A DNA stretch of 47,124 nt from positions 1 through 47,124 of the forward strand of contig OMVY01000013.1 in the NCBI GenBank assembly GCA_900314635.1, given 5' to 3'. Both the position numbers and the translations under genes were made by a program. Of the stretch, positions 1 to 9,342 are shown in pieces. Source of the stretch: an uncultured Methanobrevibacter sp. (GTDB lineage: Archaea; Methanobacteriota; Methanobacteria; Methanobacteriales; Methanobacteriaceae). The first letter of the stretch is position 1; the number at the start of each line of letters is the position of its first letter. The notes under the pieces are model-generated. The model was not told where the DNA came from and searched no databases. It saw only the letters and a list, made by a program, of their open reading frames with translations.

Positions 1-99
1 TTTGTCCTTATTTTTAAAAAATAAAAGATTTAACGAACTAAAAAGATTTTTTCAAAAAAATGCTATTTTTTTAAAATCACACCAATTTGTGACAGTCCC
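1..99. mobile_element. probable insertion-sequence terminus at window edge
   Basis: The segment ending at 99, read on the minus strand, begins GGGACTGTCACAAATTGG. This resembles the GGGGACTGTCAATTTG terminus near the other edge of the window (47027), where a transposase C-terminus lies inside the repeat. It also shares TGTCACAAATT with the left end of the insertion sequence at 39493. No transposase reading frame is visible in these 99 bases, so the call rests only on terminal-repeat similarity. Confidence 0.35.
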
Positions 100-240
100 A
101 TAATTAAAAACTTAAACCATAATTCATAGATTAAAAATGCATTAAAATCATCATTGCAGTGTTTTAACTCCATTAAATCCAATTGAATTCAATATGTTTT
201 TGGATAACTATAAATAGTTTTTTTAAAAAATATACAAGGG

Positions 241-262
241 CCTATTAATTAAAATTAATAGG
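241..262 (-). terminator. hairpin terminator candidate after the TMEM175-like gene
   Basis: CCTATTAAT and ATTAATAGG form a perfect 9-bp inverted repeat around a 4-base loop. On the minus strand it lies about 55 bases past the stop of the membrane-protein gene and is followed by a T-rich run, as expected of a hairpin plus oligo-T terminator. An operator role is possible but less likely given the position. Confidence 0.35.
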
Positions 263-316
263 AGTATTAAAATATGGGTCTCAAAAACAAAACAAAAAAA
301 ATAGGAAAAGAATTTC

Positions 317-895
317 TCATTTTAATGAAGAGCATATTGATCTTACAATAGTGATTAAACAGCAGATGCTGATTGCTATCGGATATCCGAGAACAGCTAT
401 GATAAAACCTACTATGAATATGGCAAATGGAATATATAAAGCCTCTTTAACATTCAAAGCACTTTTTAGATAATCTTCGTTTTTCTTGTTGATTTTTAAT
501 AATGACTGTGCCATGAAATACAAGATGATATCCACTATGATGAAGTCCAATCCATATAAGGCCTGTGGAATAAATGAATTAGGATTATTGGCTACAAAAG
601 TAGTTAGATATGGAATCAATGAGAAGACAAACATCAATAAAATATTCTGCCAGATGATTTTTGTATTGATCTTATCCACATGATTGTAGATTATATGGTG
701 GTATTGCCATAGATTTGCGCATACTAGAAAACTTATAACATAAGCAAAATAAGATGTTTTCAAAGCCCATAAAGAAGCAAGAGATGCAGTTGCAGGCTGG
801 GGTAGCTCCAAAACAAGCACGGTTACTATGATTGCAATAATCGCATCATAAAATGCTTCAAGCCTGCCGGTTTCCATAAAATTTTCAGTATCCAT
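317..895 (-). CDS. TMEM175/DUF1211-family membrane protein
   Basis: This is a 192-residue, strongly hydrophobic protein with about six predicted membrane segments. The first segment (residues about 11-32) carries RLEAFYDAIIAIIVTVLVLE, matching the RLEAFSDGVFAIAITLLVLE-like signature of the TMEM175 family (DUF1211). Prokaryotic members are small putative potassium channels in the cytoplasmic membrane. The signature serine-aspartate-glycine is replaced here by tyrosine-aspartate-alanine, so channel activity is less certain. The gene stands alone, with a hairpin terminator candidate beyond its 3' end. Family membership is fairly secure; ion selectivity is not shown by the sequence. Confidence 0.72.
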   Translation of the reverse strand: MDTENFMETGRLEAFYDAIIAIIVTVLVLELPQPATASLASLWALKTSYFAYVISFLVCANLWQYHHIIYNHVDKINTKIIWQNILLMFVFSLIPYLTTFVANNPNSFIPQALYGLDFIIVDIILYFMAQSLLKINKKNEDYLKSALNVKEALYIPFAIFIVGFIIAVLGYPIAISICCLITIVRSICSSLK

Positions 896-1141
896 ATGTA
901 AATATTTCTTTAAATTAACTATTTATAATTTTATAAATTGAAAAAATTGATGGTTTTAAATGTAAAATCAAAGAAGGATTATCAAAATGAACTTATTATT
1001 GTTTAAATTGTTTTTTAAAAGCTTAAAAAAAGTTTAAAAATAGAAATAAAATTAAAAGATTTAAAAATAGAAATGAAACAAAATATCTAAATAAAACTTT
1101 TAAAAAAAAAGGTGCTTAGAATTCTCCAAGCACAATTTAAA

Positions 1142-1214
<73 letters not shown>

Positions 1215-1455
1215 TAAAATCAAATAAAAATATGTATAATTATATTCACTTCTTTCTCATTAATAACTATTTCTATTCTTTAGGCAAAAAGTTCAAAAAT
1301 TTGAATTTAAAATTTTTTAAAATTCTAAAAAATTAGTGGAATTCACTAAAAAAATATCATTTCAAATCATTTGAGAAATCGTTTAAATCCACCATAGATA
1401 AAAATACAAAACTCACAAGTAAAAAAATATATTATATAAATATAAAATTATAACC

Positions 1456-2034
1456 ATGAAAGTTAATCAAAAACCAAGAACAATGATGTTTCCAGCTCCT
1501 GCCGTGGTTGCATCAGCATATGATGAAGATGGAAAAGCCGACTGCTGCACTCTGGCCTTTGCAACAATGTGCTCTCATCGCCCTCCAGCAGTAATGATAG
1601 CCATCAACACTACTTTAAAGAGAAAAACGCTGAAAAGCATTTTGCATTCGAAGGAATTCGCAGTTGCATTCCCAAGTGTTGAACATGTAGCTGAAACGGA
1701 TTACATAGGAACCGCTTCAGGATATGATACAGACAAGCTTGCAGATGTTGGATTTACTTTTAAAAATGCGGAAATGGTAAATGCTCCAATCATTAATGAG
1801 TACAAGGTATCCCTTGAATGCAAGGTCATGCATATTGCTGAAGTAGGATCACACACCCAGATAACTGGAGAAATCGTCAATGTTCAAGCAGAAGAGGATG
1901 TCTTGAATGAAAAAGGCAGGATTTCATTTGAAAAATTAAACCCCCTTGGATATGATGATGTAAGCCATACCTACTTTGAAATTGGAGAACCTACTGAGAG
2001 AGCATTCAAAATAGGGCTGAAATTTAAAAAATAG
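1456..2034 (+). CDS. flavin reductase-like (FMN-binding split barrel) protein
   Basis: This 192-residue protein fits the flavoredoxin/flavin reductase-like family, which binds FMN in a split beta-barrel and often serves anaerobes as a redox partner. Visible hallmarks are the N-terminal PRTMMFPAPAVVASAYDEDG strand pair, the CCTLAFATMCSHRPPAVMIA segment (residues about 30-50) that lines the flavin site, and the central segment ending in GTASGYDTDK. Length is typical and no membrane or secretion signal is present. It is monocistronic, with tRNA-Ala upstream on the other strand. The electron donor and acceptor cannot be read from the sequence. Confidence 0.8.
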   Translation: MKVNQKPRTMMFPAPAVVASAYDEDGKADCCTLAFATMCSHRPPAVMIAINTTLKRKTLKSILHSKEFAVAFPSVEHVAETDYIGTASGYDTDKLADVGFTFKNAEMVNAPIINEYKVSLECKVMHIAEVGSHTQITGEIVNVQAEEDVLNEKGRISFEKLNPLGYDDVSHTYFEIGEPTERAFKIGLKFKK

Positions 2035-2179
2035 CTAAAAAAAATATCTTGGAAAATAAAAAAATACATTTAATTAGCATTAACATCAATAATATAACAG
2101 GAAAACATTATCTCTAATTCGATAATGTCTTATGATTATAATTATTAAACGGCTTTTTTAAAAGAAAAGAGATGAAAAC

Positions 2180-2641
2180 ATGGCAGATGAAAAATCCAAC
2201 AATAATGTAAACCGAATGAGCAAGAATGAATATTATCTTGGAATCGCCCTTGCAGTATCAAAAAGAAGCACATGCTTGAAAAGACGCTATGGTGCGGTTA
2301 TAGTGAATAACGATGAAATAGTCAGCACTGGTTACAATGGAAATCCAAGAGGTGAGGAGAACTGCTGTGACAGAGGGGACTGTCAGAGAATGAACCTTCC
2401 ATCAAACTCAGGCAACTATAACGACTGCTTTTCAGTCCATGCTGAACAGAATGCAATGATCAGCGCAAGCAGAAATGAAATGCTCGGTTCAACAATTTAC
2501 CTTGCTGGAGAAAAGTATGATGACGGAGCTTGGGTGGAAATAGAAGATGCTGAACCATGTCCGATATGCTTTAGAATGGTAAAGAACTCAGGAGTCGACA
2601 AGATTGTCAGCAAGAAGGGAATTATGAAACTGCATGATTGA
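2180..2641 (+). CDS. dCMP deaminase family zinc enzyme
   Basis: This 153-residue cytidine/deoxycytidylate deaminase would convert dCMP to dUMP for thymidylate synthesis. The zinc site is complete: HAE at residues 87-89, with the glutamate as proton shuttle, and PCPIC at 126-130. An upstream GYNGNPRGEENCCDRGDCQR segment matches the nucleotide-binding loop of dCMP deaminases, including cysteines that often hold a second zinc. It is preceded by its own promoter-length gap and converges on the UPF0200 gene. Other deaminases share the zinc core, but the GYNG-PRG segment favours dCMP. Confidence 0.85.
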   Translation: MADEKSNNNVNRMSKNEYYLGIALAVSKRSTCLKRRYGAVIVNNDEIVSTGYNGNPRGEENCCDRGDCQRMNLPSNSGNYNDCFSVHAEQNAMISASRNEMLGSTIYLAGEKYDDGAWVEIEDAEPCPICFRMVKNSGVDKIVSKKGIMKLHD

Positions 2642-2740
2642 GACTAAAATGATTTAATTTTTCAAAATAATATTAAATTTTCCTTTGAATCTTTTTAGAA
2701 AAATAATTCTATTAAAACTATTCAAAGAATGATTAAAAAA

Positions 2741-2880
2741 TAAAAAAATAGTAAAAAAGCTATAAAATAACTAAAATAACTAAAAAAATAGTAAAAAAAA
2801 GATATAAAATAACTAAAATAACTAAAAAAATAGTAAAAAAAAGATATAAAATAACTAATAGCTAAAAAAAGTAAAAAAAT
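2741..2880. repeat. A-rich tandem repeat between convergent genes
   Basis: Three degenerate copies of a unit of about 43 bp contain AAAATAGTAAAAAA followed by GATATAAAATAACTAA. The array fills the gap between the convergent dCMP deaminase and UPF0200 genes. Oligo-T runs on the minus strand could end transcripts. No coding potential is seen. Confidence 0.7.
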
Positions 2881-2897
2881 AATAACTAAAAAATGGA

Positions 2898-3440
2898 TTA
2901 ATCCATTAGAGCATCCATGAACTCGCGGACTTGCTCTTGGAAATCCTCAAGAGAATCTTCATTTACAAGCAGATAGTCTGCAGTTGCAATTACTTCACCA
3001 AGACCGAATCCCAATTCTCTCTTGTCTCTGACCAAGAAGTCATCATAATTTTCAGGATCGTCAGCTCTGCCTCTAAGGACAAGCCTTTCAAATCTTGTTT
3101 TAGCACATGCAAATACTGAAACTGATGAAAAGTTGTCAAAATTTTCCTTAAACATTTCTATTTCATAAGGACTTCTGATGCCATCCACTAAAATAAAGTT
3201 GGCTCCTGTATCCTCTTTCAAGATTTCCTTGATTCTCTCAACAGTCAGTTCGGAAACGATATACTGGCCGAATTCCTCTCTTATTTTTCTTGCAGTTGTA
3301 CCTGTATCTTCTCCTCTTTCTTTAGCCTTTTCACGGATTATATCTCCCATGCTGACCACAATAGCTGATTTTTCAATTGCAGTGTCTAAAAAAATGCTTT
3401 TTCCAGAACCCGGCATTCCGGTAACTCCTAAAACCTTCAT
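2898..3440 (-). CDS. UPF0200 family nucleoside-monophosphate-kinase-like ATPase
   Basis: This 180-residue P-loop protein has the Walker A motif GVTGMPGSGKS at its extreme N-terminus, then a VVSMGDIIREKAKERG segment and a DGIRSPYEIEMF segment. These are typical of the archaeal UPF0200 family, which resembles adenylate and dephospho-CoA kinases. The physiological substrate is not established from the sequence. A GTG nine bases upstream (3449) is in frame, but it sits inside the GTGAT ribosome binding site for the ATG at 3440, so the ATG is preferred. Convergent with the dCMP deaminase gene. Confidence 0.8.
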   Translation of the reverse strand: MKVLGVTGMPGSGKSIFLDTAIEKSAIVVSMGDIIREKAKERGEDTGTTARKIREEFGQYIVSELTVERIKEILKEDTGANFILVDGIRSPYEIEMFKENFDNFSSVSVFACAKTRFERLVLRGRADDPENYDDFLVRDKRELGFGLGEVIATADYLLVNEDSLEDFQEQVREFMDALMD

Positions 3441-3532
3441 AATAATCACTATTCATATAAATTTTAGTTTTCTAAAAATTCATGATAATATTAAATCTTC
3501 AAATTCATTGAAAAATATATTTATATTTTTAA

Positions 3533-3600
3533 TTTCTATTATAGTTAACTTATTATTTCCATTTTAGTTAACTTATTTTTTCTATTTTAGTTAGCTTATT
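3533..3600. repeat. three 22-24 bp repeats upstream of the UPF0200 gene
   Basis: Three near copies of TTTCTATTTTAGTTAACTTATT run head to tail. They lie about 95-160 bp upstream of the UPF0200 start, so they could be regulatory, though their composition resembles the other intergenic repeats here. The rest of the 384-bp gap (3441-3824) is AT-rich and shows no gene. Confidence 0.55.
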
Positions 3601-3824
3601 CAGACTTGAATTTATAAAAAACATTTAATAAAAATTTTTCAATTACAGTTTTCCAACAACTGAATTTATTATAAAAATTGTTTTTAAATATTTCCATTCT
3701 TAAAAGCAGCTAATTTTAAAAAAAAAGCATTAATAATCAATAAAAATACAATAAGAACTCAATTGAAAGAACTAAAAAAAGATTTAAAAAAAATAAAAAA
3801 GATAAAAAATTAATTTTAAAAAAA

Positions 3825-5927
3825 TTATTTTTTACCTCTTAAAGAAACACAAGATAGTAAAATCAAAGAACAGAATAAAACAAACAATGGATTACCAGCT
3901 GCTGGTAAAGAAACAGCTTTTTGAACAGCACTTACAGGCTCTTCAACTGGTTCTTCTTGAGGTTCATCAGGAGTCTCAGGCTCGTCAGGAGTCTCCGGTT
4001 CATCAGGAGTCTCAGGCTCATCAGGTTCCTCTACTAAAACATCATCTGTACTGTTTACAGTATCATTAGTCAGATTAGTTCCAGCAACAGCTGTATTATT
4101 CTTTTCACCTGCGGTAGTTGCTTGGAATGTTAGCTCTAAAATTGCAGATTCACCAGGTGCAAGTTCAGAGTTATAATACCAAGTATCTGTACCGTCAAAT
4201 GTCCATAATTCCTTATCTGAATAATCCTTATATACAAGGCCATTAGTGTATTCATTATCCTTAATGTAAACACCAGGTAAACTGAATTTTCCGGTATTTG
4301 TATAATTAAGGGTAAATGTTACCATATCTCCAACTTGAACTGTATCATTGTTTGAGGTTTTCACAAGAGTGAATTCAGGAGTTCCTACATAAACAGAGCT
4401 GTTACCCCATGGTTCAACATGTCTGTGGATTTCCGCATCCCCATACCATTTCCATTTCCAAAACATATGAACACTATTATTTAGTTGTCCTTCTTTTTTA
4501 GCTATGAAATGGGTTGTGAAATTAAGGGAGTAACCAGGTAGCCACATACCTTGTGTAGCATATAGAATGATTATATGATGATTGTCCCCTTGATCTAAAC
4601 CAGCAGAAATATAATTCTGAGGATATGCATTAGGAGTTAAATCAATAAACTCTAATCCACTTGAATCAAACCAATCATCAATCCACATAAAGTCATAATT
4701 TTTTGGGTAACTCTCATGAAGCCACCAGTTAGTAACTGGTAGTGTACCTGTATTTTCAATGAATACATCGAAGTAAACATCATCTCCAACTTGATAAATA
4801 AGTTGATGTGGAGTTTTGGTTATTGTTAACTCAGGTTCTCCTGCAAGAACATAAGCGCTAGACTCATAGTCACCCCATAAAGTCTCAATTTTGGCAGTGT
4901 TATTTAGTTGCCCATCTTTTTTAGTCTTGAAATGAAGGGTGAAATTAAGAGTATTATACGGTTGCCAGTTACGATATGTATCATATTTTATTTCAATAAG
5001 ACCAGTAGAATTGTTTACATGATACAAATTACCCCAAGGAGTATCAGTAGACCAACCTATATACTCTAACTCATCAGGATTAAATGAATCCTTTATTACA
5101 AGTTGCCAATCAGTAAAGGAACTTGGTCCTATGTTCTGAACAAAAATATCAAAGGAAACATCTTCCCCAACTTTTACTGCAGGGGTTGATGTTGTTTTAT
5201 TGATAAGGAAATTATTTGATCCTACCTTAACAGGAGTGTAACTCCAGTACTGTTGCCATGGGGTCCAAATTTGAGTACCAGTTTGTATTTGCCCTGGTTT
5301 TTTGGCCCTGTAGTGAACAGTGAAATTAAGAGTGGAGCCACTTGGCCAATTTCCATAAGTCAAATAGTTTACTTCGAAATGAGGACCATAATCATAACTA
5401 ACATATCCTCCCTGATAATTTTGTCCCCAAGCATTTGGATGCCAATCGACATATTCAAATTCGTCAGGGTTAAAGAAATCCTTCAAGTTAATTTGCCAGT
5501 TAGTAACTGGTTCAGGCCCTACGTTCTGAACAAAAATATCAAAGTAAACATCATCCCCAACTACTACAACAGGGGTTGTTGTTGTTTTGATAATACTGAA
5601 ATCATAAGGATTATCTGTTAAAATATCTTCGTTACTATCTTTTGCACCGATAGTAGTTTGTTCTTCACTAGAAACCACTACTTCCGAATTCATATAATTT
5701 AAATTGTCATCAATAGTTTCGTCATCATTTGTTGCTTGACTTGAAACCTTGTCATCTAAATCTGAAATTGATCCATCATCATTAATAGACAAATCAACTG
5801 AATCAATAGAAGCTTCTAAGTTTTCATCTAATTCGACCGCATTTTCTGCACTTACAGATCCAATCATCAATAACAAGGTAGCTGCAACAAATAACAAGAC
5901 AAAAGTTCGTTTAATCTTATTATCCAT
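3825..5927 (-). CDS. adhesin-like surface protein with DUF11-type repeats
   Basis: This 700-residue secreted protein starts with a signal peptide (residues about 1-28, ending VSAEN). An acidic low-complexity spacer follows to about residue 100. Four DUF11/CARDB-like repeats of roughly 120-140 residues come next, each opening with a K-T-x-P-x-V-x-VGDDVYFDIFVQN-type strand. A proline-glutamate-aspartate stalk with PDEPET units leads to a C-terminal SLPAAGNP motif, a hydrophobic stretch and RGKK. That tail has the layout of a sorting signal (LPxxG-like box, membrane segment, basic end). The ATG sits five bases after GAGGT. Such proteins are thought to contact the host or other microbes; the ligand is unknown. 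Confidence 0.82.
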   Translation of the reverse strand: MDNKIKRTFVLLFVAATLLLMIGSVSAENAVELDENLEASIDSVDLSINDDGSISDLDDKVSSQATNDDETIDDNLNYMNSEVVVSSEEQTTIGAKDSNEDILTDNPYDFSIIKTTTTPVVVVGDDVYFDIFVQNVGPEPVTNWQINLKDFFNPDEFEYVDWHPNAWGQNYQGGYVSYDYGPHFEVNYLTYGNWPSGSTLNFTVHYRAKKPGQIQTGTQIWTPWQQYWSYTPVKVGSNNFLINKTTSTPAVKVGEDVSFDIFVQNIGPSSFTDWQLVIKDSFNPDELEYIGWSTDTPWGNLYHVNNSTGLIEIKYDTYRNWQPYNTLNFTLHFKTKKDGQLNNTAKIETLWGDYESSAYVLAGEPELTITKTPHQLIYQVGDDVYFDVFIENTGTLPVTNWWLHESYPKNYDFMWIDDWFDSSGLEFIDLTPNAYPQNYISAGLDQGDNHHIIILYATQGMWLPGYSLNFTTHFIAKKEGQLNNSVHMFWKWKWYGDAEIHRHVEPWGNSSVYVGTPEFTLVKTSNNDTVQVGDMVTFTLNYTNTGKFSLPGVYIKDNEYTNGLVYKDYSDKELWTFDGTDTWYYNSELAPGESAILELTFQATTAGEKNNTAVAGTNLTNDTVNSTDDVLVEEPDEPETPDEPETPDEPETPDEPQEEPVEEPVSAVQKAVSLPAAGNPLFVLFCSLILLSCVSLRGKK

Positions 5928-6498
5928 AATTTACCTCTTTAAATTTAAAAAAAATTTAAATCATGCTTTCGCATATGCTATTAAATTTTACATTTAAACT
6001 AGGAAATAAGAATAAAAATTCAATCAAAAAAAAAAACTTCCTATTAGGATGGATATAAAATTTCATCAATCAAATTTTTTTATTCAATTCATATTTAAAC
6101 CATAAAATTTCAACAACTAAATCTAGTATAAGAACATACTATATAACCATATAAAGATATTTGAATCATTTTGATTTTCAAGATAATTCAAAAAATCTTC
6201 AGGCACATCCAAAATACCAAACAAATTATATAAGCATATTCTGGAATTAAACAGTAAAACTATTATTTAATAAAACTGTTTAATATATATACATATGTAT
6301 CTTATGCTTTATAAAACTATTTGATAATCATAGAAAAAATATTGAAAAAGTCCTAATTAATTACAATTAAAAAATTAGAATCAAAAATAATTTTTTTAAA
6401 AGTTCTGAAAGATTATTATTTAAATTCAAAACTATTTTTAATGATAAAAAAAGAATGAGTGACTAAAAAAAAGAAAAAAATAAAAAAAATTAAAAAAG
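5928..6498. other. 571-bp AT-rich gap; adhesin promoter region
   Basis: No gene is seen. On the minus strand CTTTATATGG (6147-6156) is a plausible TATA box for the adhesin, implying a leader near 190 bases. An inverted repeat TAGTAT-N6-ATACTA (6124-6141) lies just downstream of that box and could be an operator. A second inverted repeat, AAACAGT...ACTGTTT, spans 6249-6281. These are readings of sequence form only. Confidence 0.35.
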
Positions 6499-7041
6499 CT
6501 AGAACTGCTTGCCTAATTCATAAGCTTCTTTTAATTTGTCTTCCTGCTCTTCTTTGACTATTCCTGCAGGACCTGCGCTTCCAGCATCAACATGGCCGAT
6601 TACATCATATCCCATGAATGTGAATGGAGAGAATTTGGTTAGTTCTATGTAGTCCTTGTAGGTTCCTTCAGGCTGGTTTTCAGTAAAGATAAGAGCTGCC
6701 TTGCCGCTCAAGCTTTTATCTGGGTTCTGGCCGATTGCATAGAAACGGTCAATGATTGTCTTTGCCTGTGCGGTCATCTGTCCATAGTAGATAGGAGTTG
6801 CGAATATCACGCCATCTGCTGCAACCAGTTCGTCGATTATCTTGTTACCATCGTCGCCACGTACGCATTCGCCATGTTCAGCACAGTACATGCATGCCTT
6901 GCATGCTGCGATGTCCTGCTTTTCAAGGTAGTATTTCACTACTTCATGACCGTTTTCCTCTGCGCCTTTAATCATTTCATCCATCAATACGTCACAGTTT
7001 CCGCCAACACGCGGACTTCCTTGTAATGCTATAATTTTCAT
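6499..7041 (-). CDS. iron-sulfur flavoprotein / NADPH-dependent FMN reductase family
   Basis: This 180-residue flavodoxin-fold protein binds FMN through GSPRVGGNCDVLM at the N-terminus. It carries the compact cysteine cluster C-x2-C-x2-C-x5-C (CKACMYCAEHGEC, residues about 46-58) typical of archaeal iron-sulfur flavoproteins, and the ATPIYYGQMTAQAKTIIDRF flavin-contact segment. It probably moves electrons in the cytoplasm, perhaps in oxygen or peroxide defence as known for some Isf proteins. The reading frame stays open for 30 codons upstream, but GGAGG lies just before the ATG at 7041, and the family begins MKI-x-GSPR, so this start is chosen. Confidence 0.85.
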   Translation of the reverse strand: MKIIALQGSPRVGGNCDVLMDEMIKGAEENGHEVVKYYLEKQDIAACKACMYCAEHGECVRGDDGNKIIDELVAADGVIFATPIYYGQMTAQAKTIIDRFYAIGQNPDKSLSGKAALIFTENQPEGTYKDYIELTKFSPFTFMGYDVIGHVDAGSAGPAGIVKEEQEDKLKEAYELGKQF

Positions 7042-7319
7042 CTTCTGCCTCCAAATCATTAATTTCAACATTTTTTTATAGTTAAAATTAGATAGATAAT
7101 CATTTAATTGATAATTCCTAAAAATCGGCAATTATGCAATAAAATGAATTACAAATATCATTAAATTATCTATTTTATCAATTATTTAAATTTTTTTTAA
7201 CAATTGATTAAAAAGTCATTATTAAATTTTTGAACCTCGATTAGCCGAATGATGTTTAGAATTTTTCATTTTAGAAAGAATAAAATATAAAAAATGACAA
7301 TAGTTATTTAGGTATAATT

Positions 7320-9230
7320 ATGATAGGTAGAAAATTCTTAATATTTCCAGTCCTGCTTTTGATTATTTTAGCGATTGGATCTGCATCAGCAACAGATGAA
7401 ATTGCTTTAGAAGATGTCACAATTAATCATGACATTGTCGAAACTCCATTAATCGAGGAAATCGAAGGGGATGAAACACCAAATGCAGAAGATGCACAAA
7501 CAAGTAAAACAACAGAAAACAATGAACCAACACATGCAGAAGACACACAAGCAAATAAAACAACAGAAAACAATGAATCAGCATCTGTTGCTGAAGATAT
7601 GCAAAGCTTGACAGACACCACAATAAAAACCAAAAACATCAATACTTATTATAAGGAAAAATGTGAATGGACAGCCTATCTTAAAGACTTCAACAATAAG
7701 CCAATATCAAACAAAATGGTATCCATTTCAATCAATGAAAAAACATATGATAAGATTACAGACAAGACTGGAAAAATTGTTTTAAAGCTCAATTTAAAAC
7801 CTGGAACATATGCTGCAACAATTAGATTCCATGGAGATGAAAACTTCGGCGAAAGCACTGCTCATGCACTGATTAAGGTTAAGAAATCAACATTGAAAAT
7901 CATTGCCAAAAACTACAAGACCTATTTCGAATCTGGATTCTACTTTAAAGCAAAAGTTATAAACAAGGTTACAGGAAACCCTGTTGAAAACGTGAAAGTG
8001 GCATTCAAAGTCTATGATTCCAATAAGAAATTCAAGACTTATCATGCAAAAACCAATGCAAAGGGCATTGCAGAACTGAGAAAAAATCTGAAAGTCGGCT
8101 CATACAAGGTTGTTGCCAAAATCAGCAAAAACAAGTATCTCAATGGGGATAAATCCGAGGCTACTTTGAAAATCAAGGAAACAGCCGAAATGGGCTGCTC
8201 CTCATTATATGTTCAAGTAAGCAATACAGAAGCAGTCATAGGATTTAGAAGGGATGCTACAAACGCCAAGAACCTGCATATTGTCAAATACGAGCTTAAT
8301 GGAATACCTGCAGTCAAGCAATACAAGACAAACAGCTATTTCTTCCATGCCATATGCGCAGCCAACGGCTGGATGGCAGGAACTGGCGGCTGGGACAATC
8401 CGACTATCAACCACAAAATCGAAAAGCTGGCAGGCAAGATGTTTAAATCCGGAAAGATAAACAAATCCTATTTAAGAATCATTCAAGGCTATGAAAGACA
8501 ACTGCGAATCGGCCACTTTTCCATCAAGGCTCCAAATGGAAGATATGCCATCGTATGGGGAAGCGGCATCAAGACAGGCAAATTGAAACCCGGCGAATAC
8601 ATAGATGTTCCAAATGCGCGTTCAATGTTCCGCCATGGAAACTACACACAATATAATAAGAACCCTGCAAAAGCAGCGATAAAAATAGCAGCTACCGACA
8701 GATTCGGTGTGAACCGCCGCGATGCTACAGCATTCCATTGGAAAGCAACAACAGAAAAGGGCAAAACAAAAGCTGTTGTTAAAGTTCGAGCAGCAAACGA
8801 TAACGGACGCCTGGCTGGAAGAAGCACAGGACATCTTAAGGACAATATATACTTCAAAGGCAAGTTCATTTCAAAAAACAGCCTCCCAAAAACCCCGTCA
8901 AGCAAGCTGCTTGGAAACTACTCACTTGGAAACATCGACAATCTTATAAAAATCAAGACAGTTGTCAATGCTCAAAATCTTACAACAAGCATTAATGAAT
9001 CAGAAAGCTTCAAGATTACTGTTAAAAACAAGAAGACAGGCAAGCCTGTGAAAGGATTGATTATAAAAGCTGAAATCGATGGAAAAACCTACACCCTCAA
9101 AACTGATAAGAACGGCGTTGCTCAACTGAAAACCAATTCATTAAGTACAGGCACTCATAAGGTGCTTTTATATACAAACAATATCAAATATCTTCTTAGA
9201 GCAAAGAACACCATTACAATTATCGAATAG
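7320..9230 (+). CDS. secreted Ig-like-repeat protein with unrecognised central domain
   Basis: This 636-residue protein has an N-terminal signal peptide (IFPVLLLIILAIGSASA), then a Thr/Glu-rich spacer with near repeats of AEDTQANKTTENNE. Two Ig-like (bacterial Ig/carboxypeptidase-regulatory-like) domains follow at about 100-190 and 196-285. A central globular domain lies at about 295-530, and a third Ig-like domain at the C-terminus. The central domain is rich in aromatic residues and contains AICAANGW, GHFSIKAPNGRYAIVWG and MFRHGNYTQYN; a Cys/His hydrolase active site is conceivable but not shown. No C-terminal membrane anchor is seen. GGT lies just ahead of the ATG. Likely a surface protein of an adhesin-like family. 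Confidence 0.72.
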   Translation: MIGRKFLIFPVLLLIILAIGSASATDEIALEDVTINHDIVETPLIEEIEGDETPNAEDAQTSKTTENNEPTHAEDTQANKTTENNESASVAEDMQSLTDTTIKTKNINTYYKEKCEWTAYLKDFNNKPISNKMVSISINEKTYDKITDKTGKIVLKLNLKPGTYAATIRFHGDENFGESTAHALIKVKKSTLKIIAKNYKTYFESGFYFKAKVINKVTGNPVENVKVAFKVYDSNKKFKTYHAKTNAKGIAELRKNLKVGSYKVVAKISKNKYLNGDKSEATLKIKETAEMGCSSLYVQVSNTEAVIGFRRDATNAKNLHIVKYELNGIPAVKQYKTNSYFFHAICAANGWMAGTGGWDNPTINHKIEKLAGKMFKSGKINKSYLRIIQGYERQLRIGHFSIKAPNGRYAIVWGSGIKTGKLKPGEYIDVPNARSMFRHGNYTQYNKNPAKAAIKIAATDRFGVNRRDATAFHWKATTEKGKTKAVVKVRAANDNGRLAGRSTGHLKDNIYFKGKFISKNSLPKTPSSKLLGNYSLGNIDNLIKIKTVVNAQNLTTSINESESFKITVKNKKTGKPVKGLIIKAEIDGKTYTLKTDKNGVAQLKTNSLSTGTHKVLLYTNNIKYLLRAKNTITIIE

Positions 9231-9342
9231 ATCAGTAAGGATTAATTAAATACATCAATATTTTTTAATATTGATTTTTTACTTTTTTTATTAAACACCA
9301 ATTAAAAATCCAAAAATTCAAAAGTCAATTAAGAATGCAAAT

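Noticed and set aside
274-351. 25-codon frame MGLKNKTKK... with GGAG upstream
   Set aside because: It overlaps the end of the TMEM175-like gene on the other strand, is very short and has no homologue I know.
2741-2880. CRISPR array
   Set aside because: The repeats are A-rich, degenerate and contiguous, without unique spacers; the same holds for the arrays at 31078, 32474, 36579 and 37972.
7041-7131. Longer start of the iron-sulfur flavoprotein at 7131
   Set aside because: The extra 30 residues are unlike the family, and GGAGG lies directly before the internal ATG.
8205-8949. Several overlapping frames antisense to or out of frame with the Ig-like secreted protein
   Set aside because: They are shadows of the gene on the plus strand with no ribosome sites or recognisable sequence.
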